A DNA stretch of 64,000 nt. Source: Undaria pinnatifida. Taxonomy: Eukaryota > Sar > Phaeophyceae > Laminariales > Alariaceae. Both the position numbers and the translations under genes were made by a program. Positions 11,516-24,200 of the stretch are shown one piece after another. The first letter of the stretch is position 1. Every line of letters starts with the position of its first letter. The stretch spans positions 10,480,338 through 10,544,337 of the forward strand of contig JABAKD010000029.1 of NCBI GenBank assembly GCA_012845835.1. Reading direction: 5' to 3'. The notes beneath the pieces were generated by a model. That model was not told the DNA's origin. It was given only the letters and a program-made list of their open reading frames with translations, and did no database searches.

Positions 11516-14500
11516 GCGGTATTAATTAACCGCTGCCCTCGACGATTATTGTTTCCGTTTTGCGGTGTTTGGTGGAAGGGCTTTCAGCTTTTGTAAGGGG
11601 GAAAGCGCGTTTTCGGTGGGGCGGATGGAGGGAGGAGGTAAGTGTAGCGGTTGACCTCGAAAAACACCCAACCCGTGAAAAATCACGGGGTGACCCGGTG
11701 GGGCAGGAGATGCAGGGGTCACTCGTGATTTATTATTCGTGGAGGTTGGGAGTAGAGGGAGGGACGAAGGGTCTTGAATGGCGAATAACAATTATAAAAC
11801 AAATGGGGCGGGCGGGGGGGGGAGAATGAAGAGTAACAAGAGGAAGCCAAAATGTTAACGAACGGATTTTTGGAAGGGCGGGGGGGGACGGGGTCGAAAT
11901 TTTATTGTGAGGGGTGGATAGGAGTGGACGGGAATGTGGTGCGGTGGTGGTCAACGGGAGACGATTTCATTTTTCTCGGTGGGGGGCAAGAGGTGTGCAC
12001 TTTGCACGTGTAACATTTTCGTATGCTCTAAAAGACGATTGAAGCTTCGTAAACCTGTTGGCCCTGCCGTGCGCGCTTTGGGTATATTTTTTCTGTCTTT
12101 CTGTCGCAGGACAAAAAGGAAAAAGTAGGCGGCTGCGCCACGTCGGCCGTGGGGGTCAGCCTTTTTTACTGTCGAAAATAGTACTTTTTACAGTTCTAGG
12201 GTGGGGAGCTGCATGATGGCCTCTCTACTGCCGCAGACAGTACGGTGCCCAACTCCGAGTTCGAGTAGGTTTTCGCCGAAACGTGCGCAGATGCAGTAAC
12301 TGTGAAGTCAACAAGGAACAAGGTGAAGACCGGCGCTTTTTTTTTTCCATTTTTTAGTTTTACTTCCACGATCAGCCATCCCCAACAAAGCGATCGTTAA
12401 CGCCCGTGCGTACCTAATAATCGTGCTAAGAACGAATATTATAGGGTGGGATGCTCGTCATTTTTTTTGCTTCAGTAATTATTATATTACTCTGTAATTT
12501 TTTACGTTGTTCGTGTTTTGGGAGGGGGGGCAGGGGGAAGGTATCGTTTCGTTTTCTGTTATTACGACCGCTAGCTGCGGTTTTCGGTTGTAGACGATAT
12601 TCTGACGATTTTTGCGTTTCGAAGTGAAGTACTCAGGCAGTTATTCAGGCAGGTAAATGCTTGCAACCAGGGAGGCAATCAGACAGGTAGACAGACACTT
12701 AGACACGTGCAGACGCATGCAGAGACAGCAGGTAGACAAGAAGGCACAGATGGGGCAAGCCAGGCGTTGAATCGGGAGGAAGAGGGTCTCGAGCTAGTTG
12801 TGGCAGTTACGTGCTGGTTGGCGCTGCTGAAGTTATTGGTCGTGATTGTGATGGTGATGCTGTGCGCCTTTTTACTGGAACGATCTTGGTCATGTGTGGG
12901 GAGAATGGGCTGTTTCCCGGGAATACATAGGCTATTAGTATGGGCTTCGTGCAATGGCAGACAGCTCAATAACGTGTCTAGTCTACTGCTGCCTCCGTAT
13001 GACTGCCCGTCTGTGTGCCAACAGGCACGGCACCTAGTCTACAGTCCTTCCGATCGAATTATTTGTTTCTTGGGCATTACGTTACCAATTATTTCTAGGA
13101 TACCAACGTTTGTATGCAGATACGATAAGTTTAAGGTTGTTATTTTTTGCTCCCGTACGCGGTTGACGACAGATTCCGGTACTTCCGTAGTATGGCATGC
13201 CGGGTATACACTGATTTTATGTAACTTCTACCAGGAATGCCGTGTACAATGTTTGACCTGGTACGTTTTTTTAGTGCTGCAAGTGTTCAATTTTGTATTT
13301 TGAGTATGCTTATTAACCTCTAACCAGGACCTGAGGTGCCGTTGCACGGTATATATGCCGCCGTACATGTGATATTATACCTGGTATGTTCATACCGCTA
13401 TGGTTTGGTTTTGTTCACGTGATTTTTCTATCAAGTTAATGTTTACGCCCGCTGAAGGCAGGGGTAGCTGCTACACAACAGCCGGTAAAGATTGCAACAA
13501 GTGAAGAAAAAATGAAAGGGGGCTGTGATCGTTGCTTTCGAGAGAACCCGAAAGGGTGCTTTTACTTGGCACAAAAGCTGATCATGCGGCCTATCGTTGC
13601 AATAGGGCCGTGGGAGAGAGCCGCAATGAAGTTCCGTTTGCATTGCTACTTTAATACTAACCTTTGTTTTGCCTGCGATCACAGTCATCGTGCTGCATGG
13701 TGTGCGGGCGCGATAGCTTTGACTAAGAACGTGGTTGCCATCTTGAATACACATCATTAGGCCGGCGTCCCCGGTGATCTGGTGTGGCAAACCTCGTACC
13801 TCGTAGCTACGAGCATTCGAAGCGTCAAAAGTTAATTTCGCGAGTTGTAGCCCTCCCCGGGGGATTTTGTTCTTCTCCAAAAGTGGCACGAAGAAAATGA
13901 CCATGGGTGTATGCACAATTTGACGCTAGCAAGTTTTCGAGGGACAAGATATAATTTGTCTGAATCTTTTTCGCGATGAAAATTAAAACGGAGACATGTG
14001 ACGTAGGCGGGGGGCGGGGGGTGCCATCAACCTGTATCATGAGTCATGAAAATGGAAGGAGCCGGAGTAAAAGGGCAACGACAACAGATGCAATCGAAAT
14101 ACTAGACAAACCAATAATAAATCGATCGATGAAAATTTGCGGGGGCAGCCGGGCTAAAATCGATAAAGAAAGATCGACGAGAAAGGTGGAATTCTGGGGG
14201 CTGCATACTATGCGCTATAACAATGGAGGCATGTTGAACCGGGGGGAGAAAAAAGATTTGACACCTACCTTTGTCGAATGCTTACCCAGAAGTTCGTAGA
14301 GGGTATAGAGGGCAAACCCTCCCGATAGTTAGGCTGGGAAATGAAGGTGACCATAAAATGTCAAGTTTATTGGATAATGTGAGAAGATACACACCCATTG
14401 TGTCGCTGGTCACTGTAACTATCTTCGTATATAGGGGGGAGGGTTACCGACCCCCCCTACCCCCCCCGAGAAAACGCATCGATTGAGGCTCGCTGTTGTT

Positions 14501-15270
14501 CCGGTGCTGTCGCTGCTGTTTCTGTTTTCATCGTTGCTGTTGCCGCTTCCGTTGTCATGTGTGCTGTTCGCATTAGTGGGGGTTGAGGGGGGGGGGCGGG
14601 GGGGCGAGAGGAGGGAGGAGGGGAGGGCGTGGGGGGATGGACTAACGACAACTTCCAAACGGTCGCCAGATGGAGTCTTAGAGTGTTTGGGGTGGCTACG
14701 CTCACTTCTCAACCCTCACAAGGTTGTGCTCGTGGTGTGGGAGTTTGCTGGAGGGAGTTTACTGGTGGCGTTGATAGAGAGAGTAGGTCGGGAGAGAGAG
14801 AGTGTTTCAATCTACCTTGCTTGGTGGTGTTTGGAAATCAATGAAAATGTTTCATGTTTGAAAGTTGACGCTTGTGAACAGGAAAAGGCAGAAGGAGACG
14901 GTAGAAACAAGAATATGGAAGAAAACAGGAGTGAAGTGGGTGTGCGCTTGCACGACCACCTCGATCAACTCAGCTCTACGAACTACAATAAAAGTGAAGT
15001 GAATTCTATCAATAAATATTTGACTTCAATACCATGTTCAATATTCGCGACAGAAAAACGTCATTTATTTATTCTACACAACGTGACAGCAGCAGCAGTT
15101 TAAAATTGAAACATGTCACGTCGTGCTCGAATCAATCGCATTTTCTCCGGAAAATCGACTTTTTTCCGTTCGTAATAAAGTAATAGGAACGAACGACCCT
15201 TCCTTTCCAATAACAGCTGTCCAGACATTCCACACTTTATGAATAACTATTAACGGATTAATTAACATGC
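11516..15270. other. Intergenic region, no supported gene
   Basis: The open frames here lack splice context, have biased composition, or start with non-ATG codons. Visible content is short G- or T-runs, a 'cagacag' microsatellite-like stretch near 12680-12730, G-rich tracts near 11800-11890 and 14580-14640, and TACCTGGTA-like palindromes near 13210-13390. Confidence 0.55.
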
Positions 15271-15274
15271 CTAA

Positions 15275-15600
15275 TGGTTACCCTCGAATACTGCTAGTAG
15301 TGTCAACTGGTCCTTTTAAGTTCGACTCCCACCACGGGTGTGGTGAGATCTTGAATTTATTTGAAAATACAAGAAGATAAAAAGGAACAACACTGTTGAG
15401 AGCACCAGCAGCGTGCGGGTAGGCACAATCCGACGCAAGCACGTCGACAGGGGAAGAAAATATTGAAGTTTTCTCGCGATAAAAATGGAGGAGGCACGTA
15501 CCGTAGTGGGGAGGGCAGTGGAGGGCTCACTTTTGAAATGTGACCCCGGCTCTGAGCTACTACTGGAGGGAGCGCGAGATATAGAGTATTATTAGTACAG
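15275..15600 (+). mobile_element. tRNA-derived SINE-like element, copy 2
   Basis: The head has an A-box-like CCTAATGGTTACC (about 15271-15285) and a B-box-like AAGTTCGACTCCC (about 15319-15331). The body at about 15475-15560 ('gcgataaaaatgg' ... 'gtgaccccggctct') matches the 7.7 kb and 29 kb copies in order and wording. A and B boxes at tRNA-like spacing plus a shared unrelated body are the marks of a tRNA-derived SINE. Confidence 0.6.
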
Positions 15601-16986
15601 TACTGTAGTGCGCTGACGATATTAAATCATTGGGTGATGAAAAATAAAAATAAAAAATAAAAAAGTACCCAGAAACTGACGCGTGCTACGATGAAAATAG
15701 ATACATTACTATACCACTTTTTGGCCAAGGTATTCTGTGAATGACCTAACTCCTTTTAGCCCACGAAAAAAGACACCAGAGAAACAGAAGAAGTGATGCT
15801 AGATTCAGCTTTAAAGACAGTCTGTCATGGTGTGAGCGTGCTGCGCGTATTATGTCGAGCAATTACTTCTTCGATGGGGGGATGCAGCTCGGATAGAATT
15901 TGACCGTTCTCTAATCCGGCACACACTGTTGATGTATTTTTTTTCGTGTGGTCGATGCTGCAATCGCCGTTATTGCCGTTTATTTTTCGTCGTCTCGGTG
16001 CTATCCGTGCGAAGTCTCGAAGGAAGGGGTTAACGCCAATGTTGTCATATTATTACTGTTGTTGTTTCGAAACATGGTTGATTTCGTACACCCATGAATA
16101 GGGCCTACGGGTGTGTTCATCCGGTTGCGCGCTGTCAGTTTGCTCTAAAAACATCATTTTTTTTTCCTGATTAGCTATTTTATGGAGCTCCTCAAGCGAT
16201 CAATACACCCCAGCAAAAAAATCGGTGCACCTCTATTAAACCGTGTAGCATACGCCAATTGTGCCCCGGGGTGGTGTATATAGAGCTTTTAAATGGGGAT
16301 TGCTTTTCACCATGCTGTGCGTTGCCGTAGAAAAGGCCGGGGGCATGCAGGCACCAACCAAGAAATATAATCCCATGTTCTCGATGCAAACCACTGCTAA
16401 ACCTCGTCGCACCGGCAACTAACGGTAAGCTAGAAGAAATAAAAAGTAGAGCAGCTGGCGTTCCAGGCACTCCCGTGAAGATACGCATATAAGACCTACC
16501 CGTTCTCTTATTGGCACTAATTAATATAAATAGTAGGATTTCATGGCGCTCGTAGAGGAGAGGAGAAGAGCCTCGTTGGCATGGTGCGCGTCGGCAAGGG
16601 CTTGCCATGGGAGTTGCCCTTGCTCACCGAGAAAGAACGACGTTCAAGCTACTTTGACAGCATCGGGGCTCTAGGACTAGCCAAGCAAGAGTCCTACTAA
16701 TATCAGCAGAGGTTACGAAAAGTCGACAGAGAAACGCTAAAAGATAGAAGGAACATAATTCACACCAGTTGCAGTTGTGCATTACCATAGGCGTTGGAGA
16801 TTATGATAAGTTGAGCGTTTGGTCGGAAGAGACCAACGGGAGGTATGTGGTGTGTGGCGTGCCTCTTCTCATGGCCCACGGTGCTCGTTACGTTGTGTCA
16901 ACAAGTGCTATCAATAAGGGTTGGCCAGCGGTTTTCCTGCTCGTCACCATCCGTTCGCGGAAAAAAACGGTTTTGACAGTGGCCAT
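15601..16986. other. Intergenic region with one solitary TIR-like end
   Basis: No supported gene. At 15680-15697 a 'gacgcgtgctacgatga' end matches the terminal repeat of the MITE family seen at 16987 and 25030. I could not find its partner end, so it is probably a truncated copy. Confidence 0.45.
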
Positions 16987-17258
16987 GACGCGTGCTACGA
17001 TAGAGGCGCACAACTTTTTCTCGGAGGTTTCCTCGAATTTGGGAGCTTAAGACCTCTCCCAAAAACTGATTTTTTGGAGAAAAATAAAACTGCTACGAGT
17101 ATGATACCGGATGAAAAATCCCATGGCCTACGAGGCATACAACACGAGAACCATGAAAATAAAATGGACGAAATTTCGACGATGCTTGGGTTAAGGAGCC
17201 CCGTCACTCAGAAAACATTTTCGCCAAAAAAAGGTATACCTCTGGCGTAGCACGCGTG
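16987..17258 (-). mobile_element. MITE-like element with terminal inverted repeats, copy 1
   Basis: The left end begins GACGCGTGCTACGATAGAGG and the right end is its imperfect reverse complement (ACCTCTGGCGTAGCACGCG). The interior, read on the minus strand, matches the elements at 25,030 and 41,862 (for example 'aggccatgggat', 'tcatccgg', 'gtagcagttttatt', 'ctcccaaatt'). It is about 270 bp with no coding capacity, as expected for a non-autonomous DNA transposon. No clear target duplication was seen. Confidence 0.75.
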
Positions 17259-18254
17259 CCATCAAAAAGGGAAACGCACAGGCAGGAAGGGCGATTCGGT
17301 CCAGCCTCCCTCGTCGCGCTTGTGGCAACGGGATTAATTCTTATTAGATGTACGGTTGATCCTTTGGCCCGAATATTCGAATGTTGACTACAATAACATT
17401 ATGGCGTGCATGCCGCCGACCCCCCGACGATAGCCCTGCGCAGTACCCCTAAACAAAGTGCTGTGCCCATAATACTGTACATCGAACAGCGGAAATCCGT
17501 GGCCAACTTTGGCTATGAATGTGCACCTCCAGCACACCGATGAATATCACCTCTTGTGACATGAACCGAGGTTTTGCTATAATACAGGGAGGCTTGCTTC
17601 AAGCTTAACCGTGTGAAAATCCCATTCCACAATTAATATAATGCAAAAGACGAACACTGCACAAAACTGCGGGGGAACCACTGCATGTACAAGTTCCACA
17701 GTGACACGTAACACACAAGGCATCACGCCATACATTGCTAGCAGTAGCTCTGTTCCTCGTAAAATATACCAGATACCTAACACAGATAGTGATGTAAATC
17801 GCGACACGCAAATGGCGGTCCGAACAAAACGAACGGCTGGTCGCTGAGCTAACAACATATTGGTTTCCCTCAATCGTCCCCTCGGTCGATGCCAACCAGT
17901 AGGCCCCCATCTCCCCCGCTCGAACCCTAAATTGGATTATAGCGGGTGTTGGTTGAACCCCTCCACACCCATGCATACCTACTCGAGTACTAAATGTACT
18001 GTAATGATACCCGATTTCCTGCAAGCTCGCATGAAAACAGTGCGTCGACTCAAGCCCGAGAGGGCCCACCACAAAGTAGCATGAAGGCACCGCCACAAGC
18101 TCTTGTGACAGCGGCTACGATCCGACATGCTACTAACAGTATACATCCACCGAACGGTCAGAGAGGCTTGTAACCTCACAGGCAAGCCCGCCTGAAATCG
18201 TCATCGTCGGAGTCGTGTTCGTTCTCAATACAACAGCACACGCCACTGCCCCCG
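17259..18254. other. Region 3' of the kinase gene, no supported gene
   Basis: The stretch lies beyond the stop codon of the minus-strand kinase gene and should include its 3' UTR. The overlapping open frames at 17.6-18.1 kb on both strands have no splice or composition support. Confidence 0.5.
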
Positions 18255-21200
18255 TTACGCCTCCACCGCCGTCTCATTCTTGGCCTCCTCGGCGAATAGG
18301 TCCATAACAGACTGAAAGGAGGCTATGCTAGGCCGTTCTGCGGGATCCTTCGACAACAACCACGGGAGATAGTCCGAAACCTGGCGCACGCAACATAGCA
18401 GCGAGGGGGGACGGTTGGAGAGGGGGGTCGGTAAGAGAGGATGGAGGTTCTACCCGACACAGGTGGGCGGAAAATCGAGGAGCCTGTCTACTTGGCCCGA
18501 AACAAACGTAAATATTGCTGGGGTGTATGCACAGTCGTACAGCATGATAACCCGCGCTACCGTCAATGAAACCGACGGAGCATGTCCTAGAACAGGCTTT
18601 CCTCGTTGTCGATATTATTTTTTGGGATAATTTCCCGCAGGATTAAGCTATCACTAGATTGTGTTTTGTTTAAACGGGAAACGGCAAGTACGGTACTTCA
18701 CGGGATTGGATTGAGCCCTCACAGTATGGAACCGGTTGGACCGGACATGACAGGTACGGTAACACACGGGACGGGATTGGGCCAATACGGGATTGCACGG
18801 GTTTTGCTTGGACGGGACACAGCGAGTACGGCATTTGGCGGGCACATGTGATACGGGCGGCGTGTTTCCTACTTTATGGAAGGCGGCATGCCACTAAAAC
18901 AGTAAGTAGAAATAAAGGGTACATTGTGTATTATAGAAGACTACTGTAGGGCCATCTGCAAGTACCACGTATACGATTATCTGTTTCCGAAAATAAGGGT
19001 GACAAGACAAACTTCGAACCCAAAACTCCCGATCTTCGAGTTGAACACCTTTGCTTGCTGTGCTTCTGGGTCACACTCTCAACTCCAGCCCGAAAAAAAA
19101 CTTTACCGGTAGAACATCGCGCGGGGATCGTGAGCCACTGTACGAGAGGTTCGTACAATATTTGGGGAAATCAATCTTTAGGCGAGTTTGTACCAAATGC
19201 GTCCGAGAAAACCACGGGAATTTCAACGGTGAACTGGAACGGAATACAGGCTGGTTCAATTACAAAACCCAAATTACCTCCCCCACGAATGCCGCTCGCA
19301 ATATCTAGTCAAAGAGTGAATACTTGGAATCATAATGACTCCCATGACCGGCGAAAGAGGGTGACATGGCCAGTGCTTTTTTTACGGCCTCGGGCTGTCT
19401 TTACGAGCGAAACTCGTATCGACCAATGACAGGCCTTCAATTTTGTCGATAATGTTCAGGCTTTTTCCAAACGGGGGCGCAAAACAAAAAAAAAACGCGC
19501 ACCATTTTGCACGATTCGGTTGGACGTAATCCAAGGCATGTTTGTAGAAATTAACGAGAAAAAAATCGAAGATCTGACCTGCCTGTGTTCACTCAAAATC
19601 TACCGAAAAAATTGCATCGTACACTAAAACCAGTCGTTTGAAGGAAATAGCATATCTTGTTCACTTTCACGCACAAAAGCCCAAATATACACGCCGTTTT
19701 TGAGCGATGGATTTGGCACAGGTGTTTTATACGACCATCCCGAGGGCTGACCTTCGGCGTTTTTTTTTTGTTCGCCGAAAATATTTGGGCTAAGATGGTC
19801 CACCATTTACGATTTGTCTTAACTGACGAAAAATCAGGGAAAAATAAATAAATAAAACGGGCGAGGTCTTCGCAAGGGCACATAAAAGACGTGTGCAAAC
19901 TTTCACCGTCTGAATCGAAAAAACGGCGTGGACATTCGCCGGGGAATAATCTTGGGGTTTTTAACGTGAACCAGCCTGTATCAGTAGTTTACACGGTACG
20001 GAATCGGGATACTCAACGTTTTCCCTAGTGGTTTGGTCGGAAATGGGATACAAATATTCTTAAACGGGCCTCTTACCCAATATCCCGCGATATCCCGCGG
20101 TAAATGGACAACGGTAAATCATTCCGGAATCATCCCTGGTATTGAACAGGCCTGGGCCATGAACATGTGTACGTGCTCTACTTGTGGGATAACTTCTGAA
20201 ACTTCTGACAACAATGAGGTGGCAGCAGGAGGAGCGCCGTTGATTCGTTGATCCCTTGCTACCAGGTAGGTAACAAACACCACTCTGGTTCCAGCCAGCT
20301 AAACAAATAAATACCACCAGTTCATCTCTGGGAGATGAGTGGTAATAGCGGGACTTGCGGTGCAAGCACTCGCCCTACCGTTTGGGAGAAGAAAAAACAC
20401 CAACACTCGACATCCCGCAAAACTCTGCGGATTCATATTTGAAGCGATAAGAGGAGGGGGGAGGCGCAAAGTAGTCCACAACAAGCGCATGCCAAAAACT
20501 CTCACCGCCTCTCTGCCCTTGGTGCCCAAGTCCTCGGATAGGCTCTCCTTATTCAACAGCTTGGTGTAAGATCCATCTTCCAGCACCCTGGCCGTCACCT
20601 GCCACTGAAAAACAATTAAAAAAAAAAGTTCAAAACGCACGGAAGCATAATCGGGTGAGTGAGTTGGCCGAAATCACACGCGGGAGTCCAGATACCAACC
20701 AAGCACGAAGGGAGAGGGGGCCTTCACACACTACTTCCAAGTATGTGAAAGTGGGACTGCGCACCTCATAGCGGAGCAGCCTGTCCGCGACCTGAAAGGG
20801 AGCCGTTGTGTACCCCAAAAAGACCATATACTTGCGCTCCCTTTCTGTGTAGAGGTCCTGCGTTGGATCGAACGGAGGAGCGAACAAAGCGTCAACGTTT
20901 GGTCGTTACTTCTCCCGAAAGACGAAACGCCGATACGTCTGGGCTACAAGCAGAACCGAAGCATTCTGGTAGAGATAACCGAGAACGACGTTTCCAACGA
21001 GTTGTTCCTGACGGCGCCCCACCAAATATGGAGCTCGCGCCATGTCGACGAGGACTGCTTTGGCACAGGAACAGCGGAAAAACAAGCCTCAACGGTTGAC
21101 AGCCAAAAACATCCATGCACTTCCGAGTTGAAAACGACAAAATCCGGCGTCCATATATGCCGAAAACGACTACCATGCTATCTGCAGCACGGCAAGCTCA

Positions 21201-24200
21201 GCGTCCGAACTGCGCAAGTACGGCGCTGCACATCGTACTGCCCACGGCAGAGGTACCGTCTCACCGCCACAGATGCTGGGAGACCGCGGTTTGGCCCCCT
21301 TGACTGAGTGTTCCTCTACAACTAAACTTATTAATAGCATGATCAAAACAACACCAAAAACACCAGTCTCCAACTCGTGCACTATTGCATCCGTGCTCAC
21401 CGGGTGGGCGAACATGTTCGGTCGCTTCTTGTTGGACACGGCACAGAAGTCCCAGGTCATTGCCGCGAGAGAAAATACGTCCTGGCTAGCACTGACAGCT
21501 ACCGGTCCCTGCATGCACTCCAGCGGCATGTACCCCACCGTGCCCGTCATCTGGGGTCGGATGCCTCCCAGGTCTGGTCAGAAAGGGACGAGGTATAGAC
21601 AATGTTGAAGGAGAATCGCGGAACGCAAGTGCAGGCCAACGCGAAATTATGGACATCGGTCCAGGGCTTTTTACACCTACTGCAGAGCAGTCAGCACAAG
21701 CACAAGCCAAACAACACGGGACGACTCTACTGGTCCCTGTCGCTGGGGTTGCAACAGCCTCCGCCGTGTGACGGCTGTACCTACCCAGACCGCAATGCGA
21801 AACACGGTCGGACCCGACCATGTTTGGTTGCGCCTTGTCCGCACCACCCATTAAAAGTTAGCGTGACAAAATCTTGATCAGAGCGAGCAGCGTGTGAGAT
21901 AACGTGGCAGCATGGTCTCGCGTGCGAACGATATGTGTCGCTACAGACTGGCGGTGCAGAGCTTGGCACTTGGGCATTGGTAAAATTACAATCCCATCCC
22001 AAAACCGAACCGTATCTACTTGAAAGTATAGCAGTAGGCTCTTACCCCGCGCGGTTCCAAAGTCGGCCAGTCGCGGCACGAGATCGCCTCGTTCGCCGCG
22101 AAACATCAACACGTTCTCGGGCTTGATATCCCCGTGCACGAGGCCATGGTTGTGAATGTGCTCTGCCCCGCACCCGATCTGCTGCATAAATCTGCAAGCG
22201 TTGCAGAGTGAGGGACAGTACCACGTCACGCAAACTCTATGCACACGTTGCGCAATGCATGATATACGCCGTAGAGCATATGCAAATCCTGCAAAATCAT
22301 CAACTCCCACAGGGACCCCGCGAATACAAGCAACAACAATCAACGCGCCTCTCGTGCATACTGTATCCGGTGAGCGTCACCTGGGGACAGCCTCGGTTAC
22401 AGCAGGTTGGTACAACAAACGTATGGGAGCATTGCACGGGGATACAAACGGAGCCCACTCTCAACGCCGATGCGTTAGAGGTATATACTGTAGCTGTAGC
22501 AAAACCCCCCAATCCAGATGAGCCAAAAACAACTATGTTACAAAACAACACGTATTGCATTACAGTCACAGCGCCAACTTGCCTAAACAGCTCCGGCTTG
22601 GTCCATATTCCCTCTGTCAACACCGAACCAAAGTCGCATTCAGCAATGGGTAGAAGGATGGGCTTGCTGATCTGGCTGTCATTCACCGCCAACGCGCTGA
22701 TGACGTTGGGGTGGGGCACCCCGCTAAGGCTGTTCAAACGACACAGGTGGCGGTGCGGCGTAGGAGTGGGAGGCCAGAAACGCGGCGTGGTCAGAGTTTC
22801 AGGCCGGACGATTGGAACGGTTCGGAAAGGCAGAAAACATCCGTATTTGATCCAGTCTTGTGTGCCAAACCTATAAACAGCGGTAGGACGACGCAAATCC
22901 GGTACAAATGACCTTTTAGTACCCATTTCAGGCGGCCTATAATCCAACGTTTCGATAAGCGGCACGTGCGCTTCTCCACCGTGCTAAGATACACACAGAA
23001 TTACGACCCCAAGGTACTGAGCAGCTCAATACGGCAGGTGGAGCATTTCATTACCCCCGTCTGCCACCATCGTTACCATCCCAATACCGGCGCTACACTT
23101 ACCGTGCCAGCACCGAGATCTCCGCCATCGCGTTGTCAATGGCTCTCTGCTCCCTGCCCTGGAAGCATTAGGGCATAGTACAACGGGTGCATGGAACAAA
23201 CGCGAGTGTCGGCGCGTTGTGCTTCGCGCCGAACCGAATTTTCACACACAACATAAAAGACAACCTACGGCTCTGCGGCAATTCCTTGAGGCACCTTTAG
23301 AAGCGCCATGTTGGGGTATCAAAATCGGAACGATATCGTCGTACCAACGGTGCCCTTTTCCCGCGCCACCGCAACACTACGTGCCCTACGAAGGGTGACT
23401 GCAACGCATTTCCCTCGGTGGCTTCTCTCTTTCTCTCTTATTAGCTCGAACGTGTCAAGATCAGTCTCACCTCGCGGACCTCTTTGAGAGCAAATTTCCC
23501 AGGCACTATCGCCGAGCACACTGCCGATACTGTGCCGGACGCACCCTCGCCTAGCGGGCCGACGACTTTGAGCTGGCACAGGTCCTCGAGGGCGTTCTGG
23601 GCCACGGCCACCTTGCAGGCACCGTCGATCGCGCCACCTTCCTTGATCTTGGCAAGGTTGCGCAAAAAAAGAGCCCTCAAGTCACCGGGCCTCCGTTCAC
23701 ACGTGGTCGGAACCAACACCTTCGCCTCCTGCTCAGTCTGTTCCCGCCGCCGCCTTGACTCGCCCTCGACAGCGCCCGCCCCAACCACCACTCCAACACC
23801 CTCCACCACCACCTCGCCGTCTGCCCTGCGGGCGATCCTCGCTTCCAATTCTTCAATCAGCCCCACTGCATAGCACGTCACGATGCTCTCCACCGGCTGC
23901 GGCGGGAACTCGACGTCGCAGGATGTCGACAATGTGGCGGTTGTCCTATCGGCGGTGACTTCCACGCGGCCAGCTTCCTGATCCAACTCCATCTCCGAAG
24001 TTGTCGTGGCTTCGACGATGCTGCTCCCTGCGGGCGATACAAGCTCGAGGATGTTCGACGGACATGTAGTAGAGCCTTCGCCGCTCTCAGCACGAGCATC
24101 GACAACACCTTCAGCATGCTCTGTGCAGCTCGCTACAGCAGCCGCGATGATTTCAGCGCGCGTGCTGGTTGCAGGTTCTGGAAGCTGAAGCGAGATGGAC

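Noticed and set aside
12707-13303. 198-codon open frame with a hydrophobic segment
   Set aside because: It has no splice context, low-complexity start, and no recognisable domain; likely chance.
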